DNA from: Acridotheres tristis
Taxonomy: Eukaryota; Chordata; Aves; Passeriformes; Sturnidae
Length of the DNA stretch: 64,000 nucleotides
Direction: 5' to 3'
Assembly (NCBI GenBank): GCA_037013685.1
Contig: CM072885.1
Location: 28,991,442-29,055,441 of the forward strand
The position numbers and the translations under genes are program-made. The notes under the pieces are model-generated. The model ran no database searches. It worked only from the letters and a program-made list of their open reading frames with translations, and had not been told where the DNA came from. Numbering within the stretch: position 1 is the stretch's first letter; each line of letters opens with the position of its first letter. Shown piece by piece: positions 47,801 through 61,181 of this stretch.

Positions 47801-50529
47801 CTGTTTTGTTCTGAATAATGCTATTATTATTAGTTTCTTGGTTTTGCTTTTCAAAACTATATAGAATTTCTTGTAAGTAAGTACAAATATTTCTTTATTA
47901 TAAGAAACAATATAGAAGAGAGAAACAGAAATGAGGAAAAAGGGGGAAAAAAGATTAATATGTCTTTTCACAATTCAGAGACTTTAATGAACTTGGAATT
48001 GAATGTGTTCTTACTTCCTTCATTTGTTCAATGCCTCTTTATACAGAGGCATTCTCTCTGATGATGCTGTATTCTGACCAAAAAAACCAGAAGCTGCAGC
48101 TCAAATCTGAAAGAAATTATCTGAGTCAAAATGCACTCTTTGGTGGACCTCAGATAAAATTTCCAGTTATTTTTTGTGACTCATTACCGTGATTTTTTAG
48201 CATCCTTGGCCCAGGAGCCTCTTGCCTAAGTTAAATGTCAGGAAGATAGATGTCTAAGCTGGAGCTAGTCATGCTAGAATCCCTTTATATTCAGTGGAAA
48301 GAAATAGACCCTGCCAGGGAATGACTGATCTGGCCATTTAAACATCTAACTTACAGTAGAGGTACCCTGTCTTCATTTGTGGTATCTTTACATGCAGTCT
48401 GTCTGAGGAAGAGTAAGAATCACTTTTTACAGGTGAGGATATGAAACAGAAAGGCTGCTTCTAGAGTACAGCTTTAAGAAAAATATCGCCCACCTTCCAA
48501 AGGATTTATGAATTCCCCAGGTCCCTGGCAAGGCACAGCATGAGCTATATGTAGAGCTTTTACAAGCAGGCTGTGCTCAGGCTGAGCTCAGTTGCTCACA
48601 GAGCCCATTTATCCTCACTCCGTAAGTCACAACACTGATGCTTATGCAAACCAGGTCCTCTGGGCATCCTGTCTGCTTGTCATTCACAAGGGCAATGGGA
48701 ATAGCTGTAGCTGAAAGGATGCTTACACTTCAGATAAATACATTTTGGGACACCATAAGCACCAATTATATCCATGGGTTCTCACTGACAATACATGCAG
48801 GATCAATTCAGAGACGGCATCTCTGGCAGAAGATGTACATTTCTTGATATTCGTATGGGAGCAGCAATATAAATCAATATTTTTACACAGTGATTTGTAG
48901 AGATTTGCAGTAAATATGAGATTGCTATGAATTAAATGTGTAAACACTGGAAGAAATTGTAGAACGAAGGATTCAAAAAAGGTCTGCATGTGTAACAAAG
49001 AATATTCCTCCCAAGAAACTGCTTCAATTACACTGTTCCTAGCAGTAGAATGGACTACATGCCTTTGGACAAGTCTTTGGAAATCAGTAATATGACGATT
49101 AGTTCACAGTTGCCAATCCAAAGTCACCCAAAATCCAAGTACTTGACAGTAGTTGTCTCTTCTTCTCTTGTGTTGCACACACTAGTGATCCTGCCCAAGC
49201 TGTTGAACATGTGTCTTGATGCTTGTGAGCATGTGATAGTGCATCTGCAAAATCAACACACTTAAAGATGCTGTTTAATAAAATCACTTTCCCTTCCCAC
49301 AGGAACTCCCATTTAGTTTTGTTAGACTAATTTTCCTACAGTGGAAGTTACTTTGCTTTACCCTTGCCATGTAGCCCTGCTCATGTTATTGTTAAATTCA
49401 ACCTGAAAGCTTCATAACAGGTTCTCCAGATGTCAGCTGCTGATATCTATTATTTTATGTGTAACCTCTCTCACAACAGCCTGGATTAACCCCATGTAAT
49501 TTGTGAAAATGTTTCTCTGGATCATAATTGGCTGTGATTCCCCATGCACAGGCAGGCGTACACTTAAAGACTCAGTGGCCTGAATTGACACCTTAGAAAT
49601 ACCTCTGCGTATATATTGAATATATGGCATCTGTTGGCTTACTGCATTCCAAACTTTGGGTGCTCAGACAAATGCTAAGCTCCATGGCAGAGTGTTTAAA
49701 TTTTACATTAACAGAGAGTGGAAGGAATGTTGCAGTGACAGAGGAAGACATGCCTCTGAGCCTTCTGCACACATGCCGAAGGTCACATGCAGTCCAACCA
49801 GTCAGGAGGGAGTACCTGTTGACCACTCAGACCCAGGAAAGAGAATAAGGCTATATACAATAGATGATTTTGCCCTTTTAATACATATATTTGTAAATAT
49901 GTATCATATACGTAACTGAACAAACTAGCATAGTATTGACACACAAAAGCCAACGGCTTGATCAATCTGAATAGACTTGTCAGTATTCTTATTAGCACCT
50001 ATGGAAAAAATAAAATCTGTAGTAAAAAGAAGAAACTGGGAATTAGGACTTATGGAGACAAAAACAGCTCCAGCTTCCTAAGCTCTCCTTAGGGAGCGTC
50101 CAGTTTCTCTCATATGACTTGCACAGTTCTGGTAGGCTAGAAAAGTTGGTCAAGGAAGTTATTTATGCTGTTCTGGGTACATTTTTATCTCTGCATGTTT
50201 TCTGCTTAAGTTTTGAGTTGAGCAGTTACATTTGGCCATTATTTCAAGGCCAAAATTGATCTCATCCATGAGGCTAAGTTCAGTTTTGTAAAACCTGCAC
50301 CATTTTTTTTTCCAGAGAGGCACTGCAGGATTAGCTGCTCTAAATTTATACGAGTTAGGCAGCTAAGTAGCTCTAGTATAGAACTACTGCCAGAATAGCT
50401 CAGGATCATAACCAGTGATTAATGCCTTTACCTTCAGAAAAGTCATTCAGAGAATACATTAAACTCCCCAAATCAGAGCTCAAATCAATAGTATGAAGTA
50501 TGAAGGCTCCAGGAGTGGGCTTCTAAAAA
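41870..50529. other. Anonymous AT-rich DNA
   Basis: No supported gene. It contains an (AAAT)n tract at 43580-43600, the compound microsatellite listed separately, a T run near 44359-44370 and a 91-codon frame at 45791-46066 without a known domain. Confidence 0.5.
45552..45592. repeat. Compound microsatellite (CTC)n(TTA)n
   Basis: Seven CTC units followed directly by about six TTA units, with an abrupt switch in composition. Confidence 0.9.
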
Positions 50530-50768
50530 TTTCATGAAGTTCAGCAGGGCCAAGTCCCACGTTCTGCACTTGGGTTGGGGCAGTCCCCAGCATCAGCATA
50601 GACATCATCATGGGGAAAACTGATTGAGAGCAAAGAAGATTTTAGGAGTACTGCAAGTTGGATGCGGCTTTCTGCAACCTGATCTAGTGAAATATGTCCC
50701 TGCTTGTGTCAGGTGGAGTGACTTAGATGACCTCTAAAAGTCCTTTCTAACTCAAACCACTCTGTGAA
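50530..50768 (+). mobile_element. CR1 fragment, plus orientation, internally deleted
   Basis: Begins ttcatgaagttcagcagggc and continues into a cccacgttctgcacttgg segment typical of the CR1 coding end. It ends with tcctttctaactcaaaccac then tctgtgaac, a CR1 3' tail. The middle is shorter than in a full CR1 end. Confidence 0.75.
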
Positions 50769-51274
50769 CCTAAGACATTAGGGGAAATTCTGATTTAAGT
50801 AATAACTTAAGTCTGATGATGGTATAGAATTTTTATTCTTGAGTGCTTGTCCATTACAAATGTACTGAGGAAAATGTATTTAAACACCAGGTTTGGGGTT
50901 TTTTTAAAGCTCACCCTTAATTTATTGTGGCTGCTACATAGAATTTAAGAAATTCTATGAATTTATGAAGCAATACATTAATCAATGAGGCAAAAAAATT
51001 AAGAAATTAACATAAATTGAAAGCTAGAAATAATGCCACTTATCTGAGAAGCAGTCCGTGAGATTAACATTTAGGCTCTTAAGCTTCTTAAGTCTTTTTG
51101 GAACATAAATAACACTATGTGAGCCAGATTTATTTGCTATATATGACTTCTAAAATATGTTTTATTGGGAAAAAAGCTAAAATTATTTTAATATGTCTTT
51201 TTGACTCTAAACAAATGCTTTCTCATGTATTCAGCTTCTATATTTCTCTCAGTTTCTGTATCCCACAGGAATAA
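50769..51274. other. Short AT-rich spacer between two opposed CR1 copies
   Basis: No gene or repeat recognised in this 0.5-kb gap. Confidence 0.6.
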
Positions 51275-52355
51275 AATCATAGAATGGTTTGCATAGAAAG
51301 GAGACCTTGGAGATCATGTAATGGTCCCTGGCTATGGGCAGGGACACCATCACCTAGATCAGATTGCCCAGAGACCTGTCCAGCTTGGCCTTGAGCACCA
51401 CCAGAGATGCAACATCCATGACTTCTCTGGGCATCCTATTCCAGTACTTCACAGTAAGGAGTTTTTTTCTGACATCTAATCAAAACCCACTCTCTTTCAA
51501 CTTAAAACCACTCCCCCTTGCCCTGTCACTACATGTCCTTGGAAATAGTCTTGCCCCTTCTTTTTGTTAAGTTCCTTTCAGGTACTGGAAAGCTGCAATT
51601 AGGTCATCCGACAACATTATTTTTTTCCAGGCTGAACAATCTCAATTCTGTCAGCCTTTCCTCACAGAAAGGCGTCCCACTCCTCTGATCAGCATGCTAG
51701 CCCTCCTCTGGGCTTGCTCCAAGAAGTCCATATCCTTCTCGTGCTGGGGACCCCAGAGCTGGATGCAGCACTCCAGTTGGGGTGTCACCAGAGTGGAGCA
51801 GAGGGGCAGAATCCTCTCCCTGGCCCTGCTGGCCACGCTGCTTTGGTTGCAGCCCAGGACACGTTTGGCTCTCGGTGCTGTGAGTGTACATGGCTGGGTC
51901 ATGTCCAGCCTCTCCTCCAGCAGCACCCCCGAGTCCTTCTCAGCAGGGCTGCTCTGATCTGTTCATCCCCAGCCTGTGTTGATACCAGGCTTTGCCCTCA
52001 CCCAGGTTCAGCACCTTGAACTTGGCCTTGTTAAATCACATTAGATTCCCATGGGCCCACTGCTCAAGCCTGTCCAGGTCCCTTCTGGATGGCATTCTGT
52101 GCTTCAGATGTGTCAGCTGCATCATTCAGCTCAGTGTCACCTGCAAACTTGCTGAGAGTGCACTCAATCCCTTCATCCCTGTCATTAATGAAAATATTAA
52201 TTAACACTAATCCCAGTACATACTCTTGAGGGACACCACTCATCACTGATGCCCTTTGCATGTGACCATCCAACCAATTCCCAATCCACCTAGCAGTTCA
52301 TCAGTCAAATCCATCACTCTCCAATTTGAAGAGAAGGATGTTGTGGGATACTATG
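51275..52355 (-). mobile_element. CR1 LINE 3' portion, minus orientation
   Basis: About 1.1 kb. The left end aatcatagaatgg is the reverse complement of the CR1 3' end. The body has the usual CR1 stretches, such as gacaccatcacctagatcag and ggatgcagcactccagttgg. The right part encodes the end of the reverse transcriptase. 5'-truncated near 52355; the right limit is approximate. Confidence 0.9.
52064..52273 (-). pseudogene. CR1 reverse transcriptase C-terminal fragment
   Basis: A 69-codon remnant with SGVPQ and [18 protein letters not shown]. The catalytic FADD box reads FAGD, so the second Asp-pair position is altered. The frame is lost on both sides. Confidence 0.8.
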
Positions 52356-55300
52356 AAAGTACTTGCTTTCATGCTCTTCTGTTGCTGTTCAGCCATTTGT
52401 CTGGAGGCTTTTCTAATGCTTTCCCTTCCTTGAGTTTGTTTTTGCAGTCTACATAAGTGTTTCAGGACCCTGTGAACAGAGAGCAAAACAGCAGAAAGAA
52501 TGCAGAGTAGAATCCCTTCCCTGGACCAGGTCTTTCCTATTTAATTTACTGGGGCATTTAAAGATAGTATTTTAAGAGGCAGCGTTTTTAAAGAAAATGT
52601 AGTTCTGGAGGATCAGTCTCTCACATAGGCTGATCCTCATCTAGAGACACTTGGAAAATTTTCAGTAGAAAACTTCAGACTGGAAAAAAGAACTGCATGA
52701 AAATACGCTGTATGCTGATTTTGCTAAGCTTTGGGCTTAGGAGAAGATTTTAAAAAACACACCACAGTGACCTGTCTTAACAGTTTTTGTGTTAAATGCT
52801 TCACAATTTAGAATGACTTTTCAATTCAATATTTTGGATTTTTCTAATACTAACTGTGTCATATAATGGAGGGTACCAAAAAGCTAAAGTCAAAACAACA
52901 TTTCACACTGCCAAAACTGACAAAATAAAACCAGACTGGCCACCTAAAATAGATGGATTTGCAATTAACCTGTTAAGAGGATAACCATTCTCCTACCCTA
53001 GTCCTCCATCACAGTCAAAAAGATGTCAAGTTAAGTGCTACTATACTCCAGCTCCTATTTGCCCTTGTGCTATGGGCCACAGAAAAAGATACAAAAACTA
53101 TTCACAGTGTTCTTTATCTTATGTTATTACCCTTATGCTGCCTTAGGTCATTAAAATAAATGTTTTGTACTGGGGTCCATTTATTCTATTGTCAGTGATG
53201 AATGTATCTGCTTGATTTAATTTTGTATGCATTTTATATTGCCCATTGTATGTTTTCAGGTTTATTAAATAAGTACTCCATCTTATTTCAAAAAGCTCTA
53301 AACATGATATATTTTTATTTTTTTTATTTTTAATGATCTTATTTAAAAGCCATACTTTTTTGCTTAGCACGTGGTAAATCCTAAGTTAAACCTGACTGTG
53401 TTGTTTTGTTAGTACTTGTGGATAGTTTCATATGCTTCCATATAGAGAGGGAGGTCAAATTGTCCTATATGTCAAGAAATGAGGGCTTGGACTTATTCTT
53501 GCTCATTTTCTCACCTCTTTTCCATCCTTACCACTATGCAAATTTAAGGAGACTTCTAGTCCCCTTCCTCATTTCTCTGCATGTTTCTTCAGCCTACCTC
53601 TTCCAAAAAAAACCTTTATTTTTTCACTGAAAACAATGTTTTCACTCCCTTGTCAAATAGCACAATGATATAAGTCACTAATAAAGGGATAGTTATGCTG
53701 ACCCTTAAAGCTCTGCTGGGAAAGGGCAAGACAGTGCTCTGTTGAAACCCCATGAAACTGCCTCTTTGATTTTTCTTCCTAGGAACAGAAGTAAACCCTG
53801 CAGATCTTTCTTCTTCAGACAGCTCTAATTGGCACCTCAGCTGGGAGAGATACATACACTTGGCCCTGTTTATTTTCTTCCTCTACTTAACTACCTATCT
53901 CTACCTATGACCCTAAATACAGCATTTATTTTCTCTGGTGTGTGAGATAAGGAAGATCTCATTTGCACTGACAGAATTTAACCTCATGTCCAGGTCACTA
54001 ACACTTCACCATCAAGCCAGTATCCCAAGATTGCCTTTGGGATTGTAGGGAGTCTTCCTTCCACAAAACCAGGACAGACTTTGAAAGTCATGTACTACAG
54101 CAGAACTATATATCAAGAACATTAATAACTTAGAGATGCTAAGTATATGTATAGGTGGATGTACATACTATGTAGATTGTACAGAAAATCAAATAAAGAT
54201 TTTGCTAGACCACAGTTCTAACTCAGTGTCCAGGAAATTCTTCCTGATATTCACCTCAGGTATCTTGCTTCTCAAAAGTATGGCCTTATGAGGAGATTGC
54301 ATAGAGTAATACCTTTAAAAAACCCAGCAGACATTACAGCAGCTTCTAGTCAGAATTTATATTAACAGAAAATAAATATGTTTGCAATTCCATTCCAAAA
54401 GGCTACTCCCCCTAGTGCTTTGATATTTTTCAGCTTTTTTTTCTGAACACCTCCAATTTTTGACAAGGTTATGAAGAGATTAAAAATAGGGTGTAACTTA
54501 ATTTAAAAAAATATGCAATAGAAATCCTGTAGGAAAAAATATTCAGTATCAGAATTTCTAAGTTGTAAGAAAATTCATTCAAAGCTGTATTAACCCAAAA
54601 GACCTGAGGTTAAACAAGTTTGCATCTGTCCTGGCAGCATGTTGTGGTGAAAACAAGATTGGTTTCAATCTGTCTAAGCACAGCTATTGCAATAGCCAGG
54701 TCGTAAATGCTGTTATTTCTACGAGGTCCTTCTAAAGATCACACCAGGAACACATCAGATACAGCTGCCGTTAATGGAGATAGTGGCTCACCAGCCAGAT
54801 AAAGAGAGGGATGATTCTATTAAAACTTTTGCTTCCCATTTACTTTCAATTTCACATATCCTCATACTTCCTGGTCCTCCTCCTGATAGTATTTGAGGAG
54901 AAGCTCTTAGTTTAACAGAAAGAGAATGGCCTTGAAATCTCTAGAGAAAACTTGAATTATTTGATTTTCCATACTGTTCCTTCAGGCGTATTTTTAAAAA
55001 TATTTGGATGAAGTTCAATGCTTAAATCTCAAGTCTTGTGTGCATACACTAACTGAATTGAAATTCTGATCTCTGTAGTTCACCCATATTGCTGAACTCA
55101 CTAGTTTTATCAGAGAACTATTTTAAATAAGCTGAGAAAATAAGATCAAAGTCCTCTTTATAGCTTTGTTCTCTACTCATCTCCATCGAAAAGTTCTGAT
55201 GAGGCTATAATTCTTCCAAATTCTTGCTTAAGATAGCATTTTAGTTATTTAATAATACTTTGAAAGCTTAGATTCCCATTGACTCCATTGCAGATTTCTT

Positions 55301-58300
55301 CTGTTATGCACGGAAATATCTTAAACTCGTTTACCAGCTGTGCTACATGGTGCTGAGTTGCACAGGATAACTATACAACTTTAGGAGTATATTTTCTTAC
55401 TATCCTGAATTCATCTAGGAAAGTGACACCATTGCTAATATTTCTGATTGGTGAGAGCATTAAGCTTTGACAGGTGCTTGCACTTTGTCTCAGGTCTCAA
55501 ATATTTTGAGACAACTGCAAATCTGATCTAAGTTATTATCAGGAAAAAAAATGAAATGCAAAGAGTATTCTTTTATTTGCTGTAGATGATAATGAGATAT
55601 CATTTTAATAACCCCCCACCTTACTAATAATGACATTGCAAGCAACTGAAAAGGCACAGGCAGTACTGAAAGATGTTTCAGTAACCCAAACTACTCTAAA
55701 AAAGTACTGACCTTAAAAAATAAGTTAACATTAAGAAGGCTTGAAGTTGTTTGGAGAGATCTGCAGGCTTAAATGTCTGATGAATACTTAGCAAGTATCT
55801 GAAAGCTAACCCAAGCTATTTTTAAGCTGTACAGAATTGCAGAGGGTTGTGAGTATTTTATTGCAACTCCAGTCAGCAACTTGGATTAGACATCCATCCT
55901 ATATAGTGTTGTTTGTGTCTGGATTACTCTCTAGATGAGGTGTTCAGACAGACTTGTACATTTATCAACTCTGCAGAGACAACTCAAGAAGAAGGAAAAA
56001 ATAAAATACTAGTTATGTGGTGAGAGTCCAAAGTCTGTAAAAACTGTATTTTGTTGGACATTTTTGTCAGTGTATCATGTCATCTCTCTTGAGGGGATAT
56101 AACTCCTGGAAGCCCTCACAAGGTGTCATGGCCCAAACAGTAACTTATATTTTCTTTATCAGTAGAAATACCAAGTTATAATACGTACCTGTGTTGTAGG
56201 CCAAAGGACAGATCTCTTTTTCAACAAGGCAAGGGCTTCCCAGTTCTACACATCAGCACTCTGACCCAACAAAAATATTTCTACAATTAACACCATTCAG
56301 AGGTCTGTTCTTTGCAGATGCCCCTTTCTGAAGATACTGACTTCAAGAGAGGAGCAGGAGTCAGAGGTTTGTGTTTATTGCTTCTGAGTCTTCTGCAGCC
56401 AACAGAGCTGGTGTAATCAGACCACTATCCATCATTTGCAGGATTACTTTGCACCATCATCCTCAAAATTTTCCTGAGAACCGTTCCAAAAGTCTGACTC
56501 AATGTTGTCCTACAGATCCATGTCGACCTCACATGCAGACCAGCAGCAGGCTTCTGAGTTCACTTTGGGAATCAGGTGATTCATACAAAAGATTAGACTG
56601 CTTTTAGAAATAGCAATGCCACCAGCAAGGCCTGAGTACCAGCGTGTGATTGTCTACAAATACCACCCACACACGTTCAGGTGTAAGCAGATGTATATGT
56701 CTTTTCCCCCACCTGATTCTTATTTCAGATAAACAAAATGAAAACAAAGCAGAACAAAATAAGACAATATGCAGGAAAAGAGAAAGAAATTCAATGTCCA
56801 TGAAGACTTCTCTTCTATAATACATCCTGCTAATCCAAATAATGCAGATAAAATTTTAATCAGTCACCCATTTTTCTGAGAGTTCGTTAATAAGCAATAA
56901 TATTAGATCTGAGAAAAGGTCTGTGCACATGTCTTTATCTCTTCATTTATTTTTGGTTATTTTTTTCCTGAAGTTTAAGTCAAGGACCTAAATATTATTT
57001 TAATATAGTCCCTTTAATTGATTATTTACAGGTTTAATAGCAACAGACTGCATCCACTCATACCAAAAGGAGAACCTTCTTCATGTTCATGCTTAGATTT
57101 ACACACTTTGCAGTAACACAATTCATTTCATAGGAAGTGAATTGCAACAATAACATGAAAGAACAATGCTACAAAAGTCTTTTTTTCCAGTAATTCAAAA
57201 TATGATGTCTGTAGGTGAAATTATACTGTCACAAACAATTGATAGTTCTGTCTCTTATCAGTGACAGGAATTAGTTATAAGAAAAGGAAACCGAGAAAAT
57301 CACTTCAGATTCCATTCTTTCACTCATATTATATAAAGGCATGAGTGTGCATGTGAAATGTTTTCATAACTTCTTCATCATCTGGCCTTTGGGGTTTGCT
57401 CTGCTGACAAGGGTTGAGTGATACTTTTTTATTACTATTTTGTACTGCAGATTTTCAAGCGCTATTGCTGCCAGACAAAATCATTGTTTTTAATGGAACT
57501 TTTAAAAAAGAAATATTTCAGAAATATTATATTATTGAATACCAAAGAAAACAAAACATTAATATCACCAATTCTTAATTTTTGTTCACTTTACTTTCTT
57601 TTTTTCCCTCTCAATTCTGCTGCATACTAATATGAAATGGGGTAGGAAAAGGTAAAATAATGTTCAGAAAAAAACTTCAGTGCAATTAATTATTCAGTCT
57701 TTCAGTGGCACAGAGCATCATGAAATTTTCCTTTTACACTGTATTTATAGATGTCTTTGAATTTAGAAGTCCAACCTAATGAACATATACCTAGTGGCTT
57801 GTATGGGGCTGTTTATTTGACTCAAAAGATTTCTCTGGGGTGGATTCCTATGCCTCTAAATAAATATTTATTACAGAATTTCAGCCATTAGGTAGAGGTA
57901 TGTATGAAATTAACCACAAACACAATGTTAGTACCTGTTGATGTAGATGGGAAAAGAAGGTGCAAGTGTTCTTTCTTGAATGGCTTCTGCTTTGGTTTAG
58001 AGGTATTTTTCAGGGTCTCAGATGGTAAAAAGAAGCAAAGGCCACCATCTTAGATTTCTGTATTTTCTGATGTACAAATGTATTCACATTGTGTGTAGGA
58101 TATGTCTACGTGAATGATGTAAGAAGCAGTGGGTTCCTCCTCATAGTCTAGAAGGTTTATGGATTGACATGGTTCTATGGCCAAATGACTCCTGGGTCAA
58201 ATCTGACACATCTCTCATCAATTTAAATACTGACAAAATGAGATAGTTCCCATCCAGGTACATATATCCTAGAACCTGCACAACCTGCCAATTATTTGAT

Positions 58301-58992
58301 TAAAAACTACTAATCAAATTAATCTAAAGTGAAGAAAAAAATAAATTCTGTCTGGTAAGGATGCCAGTCCCTGGTTAAGGATATTTAGAGGCACTTCATA
58401 CTGACTTCATTTAGGACAAAAGCTTAGTTTTCTTTCATATCCAGAGTGCTACAAAATACTATTTACCTTCATGTTAGGAACAGAAATTTGTATCTTGATT
58501 TAGTTTCCTATTGAAAATGCCTTTTGAGACTTCCCAGATATTTAAAACGTTCTTATGGAAGTAACAAATATTACAACCCAATGAGACTTTCCAGGATCTA
58601 CTGGGCATTTTACTCTGGGTGGACATCCACAAAGAGATTCATACATAATTCATGAGTGCATAAAATGTTCTTATTTATTGGTTAATACACCCAACAAATA
58701 GCTGGACTGTAGTCATAGGCTTACCATTGATATTCTTAGTACTTGTAAGACAGATCTCTGATGAACCTGTGATGGCCAGGCATCAGGCACTCCTTAGACA
58801 AGGAAGTGTCAGTCTCCACAGCATTTGGTCTGATCTTCTACCTTGCTGAATTGACATCTCCCAGCTCTGTCTTGTTTTATGGTCTCAGGTTTTCATAACT
58901 CTGTGCTATATGCATGTGTTTCTCTTTGGAGACCTTCATCTAGCAACTACTTCTTCAGCTAATTATTTTATCCTTGTTTTTTATCTTACTTA
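52356..58992. other. Anonymous AT-rich DNA
   Basis: No supported gene or retroelement. All frames are under 80 codons. Confidence 0.55.
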
Positions 58993-59690
58993 ACATAGAA
59001 TCATAAAATCATAGAATAGTATATGTTGGAAGGGTCCTTTAAAGATGTTCTAGTCCAAATTTCCTGCCATAAGCAGGGACATCTTCAACTAGGTAAGGCT
59101 CAGAGCCCTATCTAGCCTGACCTTGAATGTTTCCAGGGATGAGGCATCTTCCATTTCTTTGGGCTACCTGTTCCAGTCTCCCACCACCCTCACTGTAAAA
59201 CACAATCTTCCTCATATTTAATCTAAATCAATCCTCTTTTACTTTAAAGCCATTACCCCTTGTCCTGTTGCCAGGATGAACCATCCCAACTCTCAGTCTG
59301 TCTTCACAGGAGAGCTCTCCAGCCTTCGATCACCTCTCCTCTGGGCTTGCTCCAGCAGGCCCATGTCCTTTGGGGCTGCAAAGCTGGATGCAGCACTCCA
59401 GGGGGTCTCACAGGGCAGAGCAGAGGGGCAGAATCCCCTCCCTGGCCTTGCTGGCCACGCTGCTTTGGATGCAGCCCAGGACACGTTTGGCTCTCTATAC
59501 TGTGAGCGCACATGGTTGGGTCATGTCCAGCACTCACCCACCAGCAACCTCGAGTCCTGCTCAGCAGGACTGCTCTCATCCTGTGTTGATTTTGATATCC
59601 CAACTTAGGTGCAGTAAATTGCTCTTGGCCCTGTTGAACTTCAAGTTCATGAGGTTCAAGTGGACCCACTTTCTCAAACTTGTCTGCCAA
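58993..59690 (-). mobile_element. CR1 LINE 3' portion, minus orientation
   Basis: About 700 bp. The left end acatagaatcataaaatcat carries three copies of the CR1 terminal repeat, followed by ttggaagggtcctttaaaga and the usual CR1 3' region. It is closely similar to the copy at 51275 over the cagcactcc...gcagcccaggacacg part. Frames of up to 143 codons on both strands here are CR1 shadows. Confidence 0.9.
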
Positions 59691-61181
59691 ACAGCCACTT
59701 AGGCCCTCAGTAGATTCAGAAAAGCCCTTTGACAATTTCAGAGCATGACACTTTGATTTCAGACAAGCAGTAGCAAACTATCAAAGCCATTTTTTGTCGT
59801 TAACATATCCAGACAGTTCTGTATTTAATGCTGAATGCAGGGATTTATTCAGATGTGATAGGACCATGTTGCTTTGCTCAAACTGAGAACAATATGGAGA
59901 ATACTTTGCCATTTCATAAATTGTGTGAGACAGCCTATTTTTAAAGAATTCCATATTTTTATTGTTGTCTGAGATTATGTAACATTTGGCCTTTTATTTT
60001 ACAGGTCCTGCAGGTAGGGACTCAGATAAACACCTGTGACAATCATGACTCAAGTGTATCTCTGCTGTTTTGTTAGCTGGAATTCTTTAGGGACATGATT
60101 CTGTAACATTAATGTAAATGAAAGCCTTACCTCCCATTTCAGCAAGGATGTGATCAAGATGCATTATGCTGCTGGACACAGACATGGCCAGGAAGACATA
60201 CATAAACTTAAAAGAGACATCTTATTATCAGTCAGATTTCTCTCAAAATATTTCCCGTGCTCGGCACTATTTGGGAAAATATGTTGACAACTGGACATTT
60301 TAATTCAGTCCTTGTCCAAGTAACTTCCCATTGACTTGAACAGAAAAAACACTTAAAAATGGCTTTGAAGAATAATGCAAGTTAGTAAATGTTTTGTGAA
60401 GGAATCATGTGGCTTTTGGAAATATCAGTGATTTCTCCAATAGAGAGGCTATAAGTTAGATGTCATGAACAGAGTGAAATTTTACTATGATCCTAAATTA
60501 TGATTAGGTTTCTAGGTTCCTCCTTGAATTTGAGACTCCAGGCACTAAGAGCTGTAATTAAATCCATCTTAATAGGTTTCAACATATCTGTCTGACTTCA
60601 TACTATGGTCCATTTTCCAGAGAAGATTAGGGTAATAACATTTTTTTAATATTAAGCTTTCAGATTATCAACTGTTCAGTCTAATAGTAGCACATAATTG
60701 AAATTCTCAAGGATCACCTCCTTTAATCACAGAGCACATTTTATTTTTATATTGTCTGAGTGTGTGGGTAGTTGGTATCATCCAAACAACAATCTCTTTT
60801 GCGATGACAGAGAAGTTGCCCTATCTTGGCACAGTAATGGCCAGAGTGACTAAGCACAAATGACCCAGAATATTTGACAGTGAGTGTTATTCAAGAGGAC
60901 ACAGCTCCTTACAAGTGTTTTAAAAGTTTTTCTCGTTATTTTTGCTCTGGCATTTTATGGGGCACTCTTTTCAAATACATTCTCACCTAATCACTGGTTG
61001 TCACTTAACAAAATAAGAGGAGAAAAAAGTAGAAAAAAAGAAGGCATATCAAAGGATTAAAGTCTACTCTAAAAGACGCAACAAACCTAGTCCATTAGTT
61101 TCCTAATACTTGACTCTGCTTTGAGTGAAACACAGAGATGTAAGAGTTAGTTTTTTAGTATCTGTTAATATACTGAGTTTG
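59691..61181. other. Anonymous AT-rich DNA
   Basis: No gene or repeat recognised. Confidence 0.55.

Noticed and set aside
51694..52019. Three overlapping 87-101 codon frames
   Set aside because: All are shadows within the CR1 3' region.
59304..59735. 143-codon minus-strand frame
   Set aside because: It lies inside a CR1 3' region and matches no CR1 protein; chance frame.
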